A stretch of 64,000 bases of DNA from Devosia aurantiaca (lineage in GTDB: Bacteria > Pseudomonadota > Alphaproteobacteria > Rhizobiales > Devosiaceae): assembly GCF_011058215.1 (NCBI RefSeq), contig NZ_JAALFG010000001.1, positions 1,245,001 through 1,309,000 of the forward strand, given 5' to 3'. Positions 19,458-28,273 of the stretch are shown here, piece after piece. The first letter of the stretch is position 1. Each line of letters starts with the position of its first letter. Under the pieces are notes generated by a model that searched no databases, was not told the origin of the DNA, and saw nothing but the letters and a program-made list of their open reading frames with translations. The position numbers and the translations under genes were made by a program.

Positions 19458-20987
19458 ATGGCCTATTCCGACAGCATCGTCCTCTCGCTCGAAGGCATCA
19501 CCAAGCGCTTCGGCAAGCTCGTCGCCAATGACGCGCTCGACCTGCAATTGCGTCGCGGTGAAATTCTGGCGCTCCTGGGTGAAAACGGCGCCGGCAAGAC
19601 GACGCTGATGAACATCCTTTTCGGCCACTATGTGCAGGATGAGGGCATCGTCCGTGCCGCCGATGCCCAGGGCACGCTTCAAGTCCTGCCACCCGGATCG
19701 CCGGGCGCTGCGCTGGATGCCGGCATCGGCATGGTGCACCAGCACTTCGCCCTTGCCGAAAACCTTTCCGGCCTCGACAACATTCGCCTTGGCACCGAAG
19801 GCCTCTTCGCTTTTGGCGGAAAAGCCGCGGCCCGCAAGAAGGTCGGGCAGATCATCGCCGAAAGCGGTCTCGAGGTCGATCTCGACCGGCCCGTCGCTGC
19901 CTTGACCGTGGGCGAAAAGCAGCGCGTCGAAATCCTCAAGGCGCTTTATCGCAACGTTCGGGTCCTGATCCTTGATGAGCCCACGGCCGTTCTGACGCCT
20001 CAGGAGTCCGAGGGTCTTTTCACTGTCCTCCGCCGCCTCGCTGCCAATGGCCTGGGTGTCATTTTCATTTCCCACAAGCTTGGCGAAGTGCTCTCCGTTT
20101 CGCACCGTATTCTCGTCCTGCGCGGCGGCCGCAAGGCGGGTGAATTGGTGACCGCCGACGCCGACCGTCGCGCCATCGCTGATCTCATGGTGGGCAAGGC
20201 CGTTGCTGAAGTGGCCCGCACCCCTGCCACGCCCGGCCAGACGCTCCTTGAGTTTGCGGACGTGCATCTCAGGCAAGGCTCGGCACGCCAGTCTCTTCGC
20301 GGCGTGAGCTTTGCCCTGCGCGCCGGCGAAATCGTCGGCCTCGCAGGCGTGTCCGGCAACGGGCAGGGCGGTATTGCGGCCCTGATCTCGGGTCTTGCCA
20401 TCCCGGATAGCGGTAAGGTGTTGCTGAACAACAAGCCGATCACCACTGCTGATCCGCGGGCTCTCGTCGCGGCCGGTGTCGCCCGCATGCCGGAAGACCG
20501 CCAGCATGATGGCGTCGTCGGCACCATGAGCGTCGCCGACAACATCGCCATCGAAGAAGTTCGTGGCGCAGCCTTTTCGCGCATGGGCCTGCTCGATCGC
20601 AAAGCCATGGAAAGCCGCGCCACCAGTGCGATCGCCGCCTACGACATCCGCTGCCCTGGCCCGGACGCCGAGGCGCGGCTCCTTTCCGGCGGCAATGTCC
20701 AAAAGCTGATCCTCGCCCGCGTGCTCGAACGCACGCCGCAGATCATTCTCGCCAATCAGCCTACGCGCGGCCTTGACGTCGGCGCCCAGGCCGAAGTGCA
20801 TTATCGCATCATCGCTGCCCGCGATCGCGGTGCCGCCGTGCTGGTCATCTCCGAAGACCTCGATGAATTGTTCGCGCTCGCCGATCGCTTCCTTGTCGTT
20901 CATGCCGGCGAAGTCAGCGACGCTGGACCGTCCGATCTCCTGGATCGCGGCGCGGTGGGGCTTTTGATGGCAGGGCAGGCCGCATGA
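19458..20987 (+). CDS. ABC transporter ATP-binding protein, two ATPase domains (nucleoside/simple sugar type)
   Basis: 509 residues with two ABC domains. The first has Walker A GENGAGKTT (41-49) and VGEKQRVEILKALYR with ILILDEPTAVLTPQE-like Walker B. The second begins near residue 255; its Walker A is degenerate (VSGNGQGG), which is usual for this class, and it retains LLSGGNVQKLILARVLER. This two-domain form belongs with BMP-type binding proteins and paired permeases such as the NupABC/YufNOPQ importers. The stop overlaps the next permease start by four bases. Confidence 0.95.
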   Translation: MAYSDSIVLSLEGITKRFGKLVANDALDLQLRRGEILALLGENGAGKTTLMNILFGHYVQDEGIVRAADAQGTLQVLPPGSPGAALDAGIGMVHQHFALAENLSGLDNIRLGTEGLFAFGGKAAARKKVGQIIAESGLEVDLDRPVAALTVGEKQRVEILKALYRNVRVLILDEPTAVLTPQESEGLFTVLRRLAANGLGVIFISHKLGEVLSVSHRILVLRGGRKAGELVTADADRRAIADLMVGKAVAEVARTPATPGQTLLEFADVHLRQGSARQSLRGVSFALRAGEIVGLAGVSGNGQGGIAALISGLAIPDSGKVLLNNKPITTADPRALVAAGVARMPEDRQHDGVVGTMSVADNIAIEEVRGAAFSRMGLLDRKAMESRATSAIAAYDIRCPGPDAEARLLSGGNVQKLILARVLERTPQIILANQPTRGLDVGAQAEVHYRIIAARDRGAAVLVISEDLDELFALADRFLVVHAGEVSDAGPSDLLDRGAVGLLMAGQAA

Positions 20988-22065
20988 GCTTCCGTCTCGA
21001 ACCACGCGCCGATGCTTCCGTGGCGCTCAAGCTTTCGGTGTCGCTCGGTGCAGGCCTTGCCGCACTGCTCCTCGTCGCGGTTCCCGTGCTCTTCGCCGGG
21101 CGCAACCCCATCGAAGCCTATGGTCTCATCATTCAGGGCGCCTTTGGCTCTCTCTTCGCCCTGTCCGAAACGCTTAACCGCGCCACGCCGCTGATTCTCA
21201 CCGGCCTTGCTGCCGCCGTCGCCTTCCGCGCCAAGCTCTGGAACATCGGCGCCGAAGGGCAGCTCTATATCGGCGCGCTCGCCGCCGTTCTCGTCGGCAG
21301 TGGCCTTCTGCAGATGCCGCCAGCGCTGCTCATCCCCACCGTCATGATCGCGGGCTTCCTCGCCGGCGGCATGATGATGGTGCTCCCCACCATCCTCAAG
21401 CAGCGCTTCGGCGCCGATGAAGTCGTCATCACGCTGCTCCTCAACTTCGTCGTCATCCTCCTGGTGCAGATGCTGATCGAAGGTCCGCTCAAGGACCCGC
21501 TCGCCATGGGCTGGCCTCAGTCGGTGCCGCTCCTTGCCGAGGCCAAGTTTGCCAAACTCGTGCCCCGCCTGCGCATGCATTGGGGCTTGATCGTCGGCAT
21601 CGCCGGCGCACTGATCCTCTGGTTTATGGTGCGCAAGACCGTGCTCGGCTTCGAGATTAAGGCCGTCGGCGAAAACCGGGCAGCCGCGCGCTTTGCCGGC
21701 ATCCCGGTCGATGCCACCATGCTCAAGGTCGCGCTGATCTCCGGGGGCTTGCCGGCCTTGCCGGCGTCAGCGAGGTGTCTGGTGTCAAAGGCTACCTTTC
21801 CGCCGACCTTTCGCCCGGCTTTGGTTATTCCGGCATTGTCGTTGCCATGCTGGCCGGGTTGTCGCCCGTTGGCACCGTCTTTGCCGCCATCTTCGTCGCC
21901 GCCGTCTTCGTCGGCGCCGACTCCATGAGCCGAGCCACCGGCATTTCCAATTACCTCGCCGATCTCGTCGTCGCCCTGTCGCTGCTCTGCGTCCTCGTCG
22001 GCGCTTTCTTCATCCGTTTCCGCGTGCGCTATGAACGCCCTGCGGCGACAGTGACCGGAGAATAG
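20984..22065 (+). CDS. ABC transporter permease 1 (nucleoside type), frameshifted
   Basis: A BPD_transp_2-type permease of about 360 residues with many membrane helices. The conserved region KLWNIGAEGQLYIGA, as in YufP/NupP-like permeases, is at about residues 84-98. The frame breaks in GGGGG at 21743-21747; one added G gives ISGGLAGLAGVSEVSGVKGYLSADLSPGFGYSGIVVAMLAG, with the family motif GFGYSGIVVAMLAG intact. It overlaps the ATPase gene by four bases and is two bases from the second permease gene. Confidence 0.92.
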
Positions 22066-22067
22066 CC

Positions 22068-23014
22068 ATGGACGTGCTGATCGAAATCTTCGGCTCCGCA
22101 AACTTTTGGGCCGCCGCCATCCGCATCGCCACCCCGCTGATCTTCGGCGTCCTCGGCGCGCTGATCTGCGAGCGGGCAGGGGTGCTCAATCTCGGTATCG
22201 AAGGCATCTTCGTCGCGGGTGCTATGGCCGGCTGGCTCGCCGTCTATCTCGGCGCCGGTCTTTGGGGCGGCGTCCTGGTCGCCATGCTCACCGGCGCCGT
22301 CTTTGGCCTGCTGCACGCGCTGCTGACCGTCATCCTCGGCCTCTCGCAACACGTCTCGGGCATCGGCATCACCCTGCTGGCCACGAGCCTCAGCTACTTC
22401 ACCTACCGCACCGCGCTGCCCAACGTAACCTCGCCGCCGCGCATCGTCCCTTTCGGTCCGCTCAACATCCCCGGCCTAAGCGATCTGCCCTTCGTCGGCC
22501 CGGCGCTCTTCCAGCAAACGCCGCTGACCTTCCTCGCCCTGGCATTCGTCGCCCTTGTTGCCCTCGTGCTCTACCGCACCCCCTTGGCCTCGCCATTCGC
22601 GCCGTCGGCGACAATCCGGCCTCGGTCGAAGCCCAGGGCCTATCCGTGCGCGCCCTGCGCATCGGTGCCGTCGTCGCCGGTTCGGCGCTGATGGCGCTGG
22701 GCGGCGCCTTCCTCACCATGTCGGCCTTCGACGCCTTCTTCTTCGGCATGGTCAACGGCCGTGGCTGGATCTGCATCGCCCTTGTGGTCTTTGCTTCCTG
22801 GCAGCCCGGCAAGGCATTGCTCGGTGCGCTGCTGTTCGGCGCCTTCGACGCCTTCCAGATCCGCCTTCAGGCCGAAATCGGCCAGGTCGTTCCGGGTCAG
22901 GTCTTCCTGATGCTGCCTTATCTTTTGTCGATCGTGGCCTTGGTCCTGGTCGCCCGCCGCGCCGACTATCCCCGTGCCTTGCTGCAGCCCTGGTTCAAGG
23001 GCCAGCGCCACTAA
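22068..23014 (+). CDS. ABC transporter permease 2 (nucleoside type), frameshifted
   Basis: About 315 residues. The N-terminal half has ATPLIFGVLGALICERAGVLNLGIEGIF, the signature start of the YufQ/NupQ-type permease (ERAGVLNLGIEG). The frame breaks in CCCCC at 22579-22583; one added C joins YRTP to LGLAIRAVGDNPASVEAQGL, which is the family's cytosolic loop. It completes the importer with the other permease and the double ATPase. The next gene is a deaminase, 13 bases downstream. Confidence 0.92.
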
Positions 23015-23027
23015 CCGAGAGACTGCC

Positions 23028-24314
23028 ATGTTCGACCTAAAGCTCACCAATGCCACTCTCGCAGATGGCCGCACCGGCTTGGATATCGGCGTCTCCGACG
23101 GGCGCATCGCCGCTATCGAAGCCAATCTTGGCGGCGACGCCGGCGAAGTCATCGATGCCGCAGGCCAACTCGTGTCCCCGCCCTTCGTTGATTGCCACTT
23201 TCACATGGACGCGACGCTGTCGCTCGGCCTGCCGCGGCTCAACGAAAGCGGACGTCTCCTCGAAGGCATTCAAATCTGGGGCGAGCTCAAGCCGCTTCTG
23301 ACCCACGAGGCCGTCATCGAGCGCGCGCTTGCCTATTGCGACCTCGCCGTGTCGCAGGGCCTGCTCGCCATCCGCACCCATGTCGACATCTGTGACGACC
23401 GCCTGCTCGGTGTCGAAGCCCTGCTCGAAGTCAAGCGTCTCGTCGCCCCCTATATCGACCTGCAGCTCGTCGCCTTCCCGCAGGACGGCTACTACCGCTA
23501 TCCCGGCGCCGTCGAACTCCTCAACCGTGCCCTCGACATAGGCGTCGACGTCGTCGGCGGCATTCCCCATTTCGAGCGCACCATGGCCGATGGCGCCGCC
23601 AGCGTCACCGCCCTCTGCGAAATCGCGGCCGAGCGTGGCCTCCTGGTCGATCTCCATTGCGACGAAACCGATGACCCGCTCAGCCGCCACATCGAAACGC
23701 TGACCTACGAAACCCAGCGCCTCGGTCTTGGCGGCCGCGTCGCCGGCTCGCACCTCACCTCCATGCATTCCATGGACAATTACTATGTCTCAAAGCTCCT
23801 GCCGCTGATGGCCGAAGCCGGGGTTGCCGCCATCGCCAATCCGAACATCAACATCGTCATCCAGGGTCGCCACGACACCTATCCCAAGCGCCGCGGCATG
23901 AACCGTTTCCCCGAAATGCTGAGCTACGGCATCACTGGTGCTTTCGGCCAGGATTGCATGATGGACCCCTGGTATTCGCTGGGCTCGGCCGACATGCTCG
24001 AAGTCGCCAATACGGGCCTCCACGTCGCGCAGATGACCAGCCGCGACGCCATGCGCCAGTGCTTTGCCGCGGTCACCACAGGCCCGGCCAAAATCCTGCA
24101 TCTTGATGGCTATGGCGTCGAGGTGGGCAACAAGGCCGACATGGTCCTCCTCCAGGCCGCGGACCCGATCGAGGCCATCCGCCTCAAGGCGACCCGCCTC
24201 GCGGTCATCAGGGGTGGCAAGGTCATCTCCCGCACAGCGCCGCGCCTTAGCACGCTGAGCCTCGATGGCCGCCCTCAGAGCCTCGACCCGTCCAAGGTTG
24301 GCCCCCAGCACTGA
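23028..24314 (+). CDS. Cytosine deaminase-like amidohydrolase (CodA family)
   Basis: 428 residues from the ATG at 23028; upstream in-frame residues overlap the permease gene and were excluded. The metal motif is VDCHFHMDATLSLG (HxH at residues 57-59), followed by RTHVDICDD, LHCDETDD and SHLTSMHSM, as in cytosine deaminases and the isoguanine/creatinine deaminase relatives. It would turn cytosine, or a related base, into uracil plus ammonia in the cytosol. As last gene of the rightward operon it likely acts on a base delivered by the BMP-type importer. Confidence 0.9.
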   Translation: MFDLKLTNATLADGRTGLDIGVSDGRIAAIEANLGGDAGEVIDAAGQLVSPPFVDCHFHMDATLSLGLPRLNESGRLLEGIQIWGELKPLLTHEAVIERALAYCDLAVSQGLLAIRTHVDICDDRLLGVEALLEVKRLVAPYIDLQLVAFPQDGYYRYPGAVELLNRALDIGVDVVGGIPHFERTMADGAASVTALCEIAAERGLLVDLHCDETDDPLSRHIETLTYETQRLGLGGRVAGSHLTSMHSMDNYYVSKLLPLMAEAGVAAIANPNINIVIQGRHDTYPKRRGMNRFPEMLSYGITGAFGQDCMMDPWYSLGSADMLEVANTGLHVAQMTSRDAMRQCFAAVTTGPAKILHLDGYGVEVGNKADMVLLQAADPIEAIRLKATRLAVIRGGKVISRTAPRLSTLSLDGRPQSLDPSKVGPQH

Positions 24315-24351
24315 TCCCGGCGATCGCCTTAGCCTGATGGGCAAAATGCTT

Positions 24352-24442
24352 TTGACATCGCCCCGCTTCGGGCGGTCAATGCGCATCCCTGCCTAGCAGG
24401 GAACTGAGAAGAACTTGCCCCGGCTGCGGCCGGGGTCTTTTT
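24352..24442 (+). ncRNA. Candidate structured small RNA or 3' UTR element
   Basis: Three hairpins follow one another in 84 bases. The first pairs TTGAC (24352-24356) and CGCCC with GGGCG and GTCAA (24376-24380). The second is TCCCTGC-CTA-GCAGGGA (24386-24402). The third, CCCCGG-CTGCGG-CCGGGG, ends in a T-tract (24418-24442). It begins 38 bases after the deaminase stop. It could be the operon 3' end processed into an RNA, or an independent sRNA. The TTGACA at 24352 could alternatively be a -35 box, with only a weak -10 (GTCAAT) 17 bases on. I do not recognise a named family. Confidence 0.4.
24418..24442 (+). terminator. Rho-independent terminator
   Basis: CCCCGG stem (24418-24423), six-base loop, CCGGGG (24430-24435), followed by TCTTTTT. 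It is a clear terminator for the cytosine deaminase operon or the candidate RNA just upstream. Confidence 0.85.
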
Positions 24443-24573
24443 GGTCAGAGCCGTTCTTTTCGACACTGACAAAACCCTGACCAGCCACTTTGGCGGCCTG
24501 TCAGCAAGACCCTGCTATGGTTTGCCCAAAAGCGCGCAAAGCGAGCGCTGGCAAGAACCACATGAGGGTCGCC

Positions 24574-24825
24574 ATGAATACGGTACCGGCCGACATCGCC
24601 CATCAACTGGCCGAAAACGAGCGGATGCTGATCCGCGCCTGGGATCTGCAGCGACGCAACCGTTCCGCGCCGCACGCCGAACCGGTCACGGACGATCAGG
24701 TCGACCGCGCCGCGACGCTGCTCGAGCAGATCGTCGACAAGCTCCCATCGGACGAACGCGAAGACGTCGCCAAGCTGATCAGCATCGTCCGCACGCGACT
24801 GGAGCTAAAGGCCGAGCAGGGCTGA
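24574..24825 (+). CDS. Small hypothetical protein
   Basis: About 83 residues (87 if the in-frame ATG at 24562 is used). It has no membrane segment or signal peptide. It looks helical, with a charged pattern VDRAATLLEQIVDKLPSDEREDVAKLI. I do not recognise a domain. Codon use is GC-rich like the neighbours and the frame is free of stops. It ends 11 bases from the convergent stop of the vWA gene. Function unknown. Confidence 0.6.
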   Translation: MNTVPADIAHQLAENERMLIRAWDLQRRNRSAPHAEPVTDDQVDRAATLLEQIVDKLPSDEREDVAKLISIVRTRLELKAEQG

Positions 24826-24835
24826 GACGACTCGA

Positions 24836-26670
24836 TCAAAGAGTTAGTCGTAAAGCCGAAATATTGCGCGCAATCTGCCGGAAGGCCGTAATGAGGTCTG
24901 CGCCATTCTCTGCCAGAAAGGCATTGGCCGTGGAGGTAGCGCAGGTCTCCAGCAAGTTGGCGGCCGTGCTGCCTTTGCTGATGCCGAAGCCGACCGTGTA
25001 GACCACAATGCCCGTGCCGCTCTTCATGGCGTTGCAGTAGGCGCGAGCCTGCGTATAGGCGTCCCCGTTCGGTGCAGCACAATTGATGTAATCGGCATTG
25101 CCATAAGAATAGATGGAACTGCCCGAGGTGGAATTTCGCGCCACCACCCCATTGCAATGAACGGTGTTGAACTCGCCATCGGTCATGATGATGACCGCCT
25201 TGAGCAGGTCGTCTTCATTATAGGGAGCAGGGCGGCTTGCCGGCCAGACTTCCCCGAAATTGGGCGCCAGCATGTACCAGCTCCAAAGAATGCCCAAGGC
25301 ACCCGCGGTCGATCCCGACGCTTCGAGGTCTCCGATGGCGGCATCCAGCACGCCCGCGTCGCTCGTCAGCGGTACGACGCTGTTGGCGATGCAGCCGTTA
25401 TTGGGCTCCGGATAGTTCCTGCTGGCAAACGTGGTGCTGGGCTTCCGGTCGTTGATCGGCGCAATGCGGTCCGTGACGCAGCTGGTCACCGCATTGGTCC
25501 GGCTCGCGCCGTTGACATTGGTGAACGTGTACTGCGTGCACCCGACCGCCGCCGTCTGCCAATCGCAGTAGAACCGTCCGCTGTTGGCGATGTAGAGATT
25601 GAGCCGGTTGAACGTGGCATTCGCCAGAACGAAGCTGTTTGCGGTCACCGACGAAATGTTGAACGTCTTGTTGTTGAGGTCGGTAAGGCCGAGAGCACCG
25701 GTGATGATGATCTGCTCGCCTTCGGCATAGCCATGGCCATTCGAGGTAATCACCGGGTCGCAATTTGCGGCCAGGCATTTGATCACCGTCCCACCGGTGC
25801 CCCTTGTGTAGGAGGTGGCATTCACGCCGGTAAGCGTGAAAGACCCCGCGGCGATCGAGGACACTTTGAACGCCTTGCTGTTGACCTGGGTCATGCCTAC
25901 GACGTTGCTGATATAGACCCAGTCATTGACCTGAAAGCCATGATTGACGGCGTTTACCGTGGCCAGGTTGGTCCTCTCGATGCTGGTGATGACTTTGGCC
26001 GTGCCAGTCGACCAGTTGATGGCTTGAATTGTCCGCTGCTGCCGGATGGGTCCCCGCAGCGTCTCGGCATAGGCGCCAGCATTGACCGACTGCGCATAAG
26101 GAACGAGGGCAATTTTTGCGGTCGTGTCGCCGCTATTGTTGGCAAGGATCGTATCGATCAGCTCATAGCTGGCCTTTTGCAGATCCGTGATGCGGGTACC
26201 CTTCATTGAGCCGGTAATGTCGAGCGCGAGCGACACTTCCATGTTCACCGAGCCCTGCATGGCCTCCGAAGTGAAGCTTGCACTCAGCTGGTTGACGCCA
26301 ACGAGGCTGACGAAAGAGGTGGGGAGGACAAACTGGCCTCCCAGAAGCAGCCGACCGCTTTCCGGCTCGATCGTGATCCGGTCGACCTTGACCGACACGC
26401 GGCTGTCGCCGATCCGCTCCTTGACGATGTTTTCCGCTCTGACGCGGATGGACTCTTGGTAACACCGACCTTTTCGATGTCGCGCTGCAATGCCAGGGCG
26501 GCGGCATCGAGCGCCGTCTGCGCCCGCGCCCGCGTCTGCTCCAGCGACACATAGTCGACCACCGCACCACCAAGCGCGATAAGCACGATTGCCATCAGCC
26601 CGAAAATGACGGCGAAGACCCCGCGTTCATCGCGACCAAAACGCCGAAGTAGTTTGGTGAACTGGGACAT
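24836..26670 (-). CDS. TadG-type pilus assembly protein with vWA domain, frameshifted
   Basis: About 611 residues from the ATG at 26670. The N-terminus RRFGRDERGVFAVIFGLMAI is the TadE/TadG-like start: a short basic stretch, then a single membrane helix at residues 17-40. A von Willebrand factor A domain follows with a MIDAS-like motif LALDITGSMKG and later IIMTDGEFNT. The frame breaks at 26458-26459; one added base joins KVGVT to QESIRVRAENIVKERIGDS. A roughly 180-residue insertion, rich in Asn, Thr and Ser, lies between the MIDAS and the later strands of the vWA fold. It should be cell-envelope anchored. No other tad genes are in the window. Confidence 0.85.
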
Positions 26671-26732
26671 GGAACGCGCAACCCCGAAGGCCCCTTTCGG
26701 GGCATCGGGGCAAGTCTGGCGCAAAGTCCTTA

Positions 26733-27362
26733 TTAAAGGACGACCACTTTCGTGTTAAGTTGCACGCGTTCGTAAAGGTCGATGACATCTTCATTGACCA
26801 TGCGAATACAGCCCGACGACACATTGGTGCCGATGGTCCAGGGCTCGATCGTGCCGTGAATGCGATAAAGCGTTGAGCCGAGATAAAGCGCCCGTGCGCC
26901 CATCGGGTTGTCCGCGCGGCCGCCTTCCATATAGGCCGGCAGACCCGGCTGTCGCCGGCGCATCTCGGCAGGAGGCGTCCAGCTCGGCCACTCCGCCTTG
27001 CGCGTGACCCGATGCGTGCCGCTCCACTCAAAACCATCGCGCGCTACGCCGATGCCATAGCGCAGCGCTTGTCCGCCACCGAGAACAAAATAAAGGAAGT
27101 GCGCCTGGCTATCGACCACGATCGTGCCGCTGCGCTCATTGGTTTGATATTGCACCACTTGCCGAAGGTATACCGAGGCGACCTGCGTATTGGCTTGCAT
27201 GGCTAGTGCATGGCGTGGCCGACCTTGGACCACGGTGACGCCCGGGGGCGGAGCAAAGCGCCAGCCCGGATAAAACGTCTCCGCGCTTGTCGGCAGCGCC
27301 GAGAACAGAACGGGCAAGGCCGCAAGCGCGGCAACAAGACTGCGGGTCAAACGTGTGCTCAT
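26733..27362 (-). CDS. L,D-transpeptidase (YkuD family)
   Basis: 209 residues from the ATG at 27362, chosen because GGGGA lies about eight bases upstream and a signal peptide follows directly (hydrophobic residues 8-22, cleavage near SAE at 26-28). The catalytic YkuD motif is HGTIEPWTIGTNVSSGCIRM (169-188), with the active Cys in SSGC at residue 184. It acts in the periplasm, making 3-3 peptidoglycan crosslinks or attaching proteins to peptidoglycan. It lies upstream of the vWA gene on the same strand with a 62-base gap that contains a GC-rich hairpin. Confidence 0.93.
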   Translation of the reverse strand: MSTRLTRSLVAALAALPVLFSALPTSAETFYPGWRFAPPPGVTVVQGRPRHALAMQANTQVASVYLRQVVQYQTNERSGTIVVDSQAHFLYFVLGGGQALRYGIGVARDGFEWSGTHRVTRKAEWPSWTPPAEMRRRQPGLPAYMEGGRADNPMGARALYLGSTLYRIHGTIEPWTIGTNVSSGCIRMVNEDVIDLYERVQLNTKVVVL

Positions 27363-27846
27363 GGTCTGCATCCCCAAAATGCTTTGTCGGCGAATGTGCC
27401 GCAGAAGCACCAAGGAGAGGTCAAGCCGCTTGGTTAACTCTGGGCAAGCGCACGAGGTTAACGACCGGTGAACTGCATCGGGCGAGAAGCGCGGGGTACC
27501 GCGAGCCTCGTTGCAACTCTGCAACAACATTCGTGCTCTGCGACACGCTGCCACATCTAAGCTTGCAGCTCACGCCGGCGTGATGTATCCAGCACTCGTT
27601 CGCAACTGCCAACCCGAGGGAGGCAAGACATGACAAACATGATGTTCCGCCGCTCGGGTCCCACTCGCCATCATACCGTACGAGCCTAACGCTCACGCCT
27701 GATGTGCCCTCGCCCCTAACCCGGCCCGCGAACTTCTAAACCTCCAACGCCCATCTGCTGAAACCGGGTCGCTCTGCGTCCGGAATCCGCGTGTTCTCCA
27801 ACCGTCTCAACAGAGGCCGGCTGGCGTTGTGCCCGCCGGAAAACCA
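27363..27846. other. 484-base region without a confident gene
   Basis: The region holds the likely leader and promoter area of the L,D-transpeptidase gene (minus strand) and the approach to a small plus-strand gene. The only coding candidate is a 19-codon frame at 27630-27689 behind a strong GGAGG site. I see no tRNA, no repeat copy and no convincing promoter motif. Confidence 0.6.
27630..27689 (+). CDS. Possible 19-residue microprotein
   Basis: ATG at 27630 sits seven bases after GAGGGAGG, a near-perfect ribosome-binding site, and the frame ends at TAA 27687-27689. The product (MTNMMFRRSGPTRHHTVRA) is basic and has no known domain. The signal is the strong site in an otherwise empty stretch. 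It could be a leader peptide or chance. Confidence 0.3.
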   Translation: MTNMMFRRSGPTRHHTVRA

Positions 27847-28110
27847 ATGTCTTCAAACGTGCTCAGCGAAGCCAGTGTCGTACTGCGCCTCGAGTTCTCC
27901 ATCGCCGACGCCGTGCGTCAGCGTGGTCTCGTCCCCGTCGTGCTCGCCGCAATCCAGGCCTGGTGGGCCCAAAGCCAGACACGCCACATCGACGTTCCGG
28001 CAAGTCTGCGGGCCGATGTCGGCCTCGACCCGGCCGCGGTACCGGCCCACTGGACCGGTGTCGATCTTCATACCTTCCGGCTCCAACAATCGGGCCGGAG
28101 CTCGCCTTGA
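27847..28110 (+). CDS. Small hypothetical protein, weakly DUF1127-like
   Basis: About 87 residues from the ATG at 27847. Residues about 35-65 ([20 protein letters not shown] then [11 protein letters not shown]) loosely resemble the helix and DIGL core of DUF1127 proteins, but the match is weak and is a guess. No signal peptide. A strong hairpin follows nine bases after the stop, consistent with a short independent transcript. Confidence 0.55.
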   Translation: MSSNVLSEASVVLRLEFSIADAVRQRGLVPVVLAAIQAWWAQSQTRHIDVPASLRADVGLDPAAVPAHWTGVDLHTFRLQQSGRSSP

Positions 28111-28118
28111 GACAAGTT

Positions 28119-28150
28119 GGCGGCCGGGCACCACCCGGCCGCCGACTTTC
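28119..28150 (+). terminator. Hairpin terminator after the small gene
   Basis: GGCGGCCGGG (28119-28128), five-base loop, CCCGGCCGCC (28134-28143), then GACTTTC. The ten-pair stem is perfect. The T-tract is short, so strength is uncertain. Confidence 0.6.
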
Positions 28151-28178
28151 TCCTGTCTCCGAGTGAGCCGCCTTTCTT

Positions 28179-28212
28179 CTCCTCCCCGGCTTTCGGGGAG
28201 GCCGGGTGGGGG
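28179..28212. repeat. Palindromic repeat, CTCCCC/GGTTGGGTGGGGG family (single arm)
   Basis: CCTCCCCGG-CTTT-CGGGGAGG followed by CCGGGTGGGGG. The same hairpin plus GGGTGGGGG tail recurs at 42670-42783, 53018-53131 and 58547-58581, and in altered form at 50426-50487. Confidence 0.65.
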
Positions 28213-28273
28213 TTCGCTGTTGTTTCCCCAGTGCCAATCGTCTAGGAACGGCGCGATCACCGAAGGCTCTAAA

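Noticed and set aside
19377..21005. A 542-codon open frame antisense to the double ATPase gene
   Set aside because: Walker motifs and operon context prove the plus strand gene.
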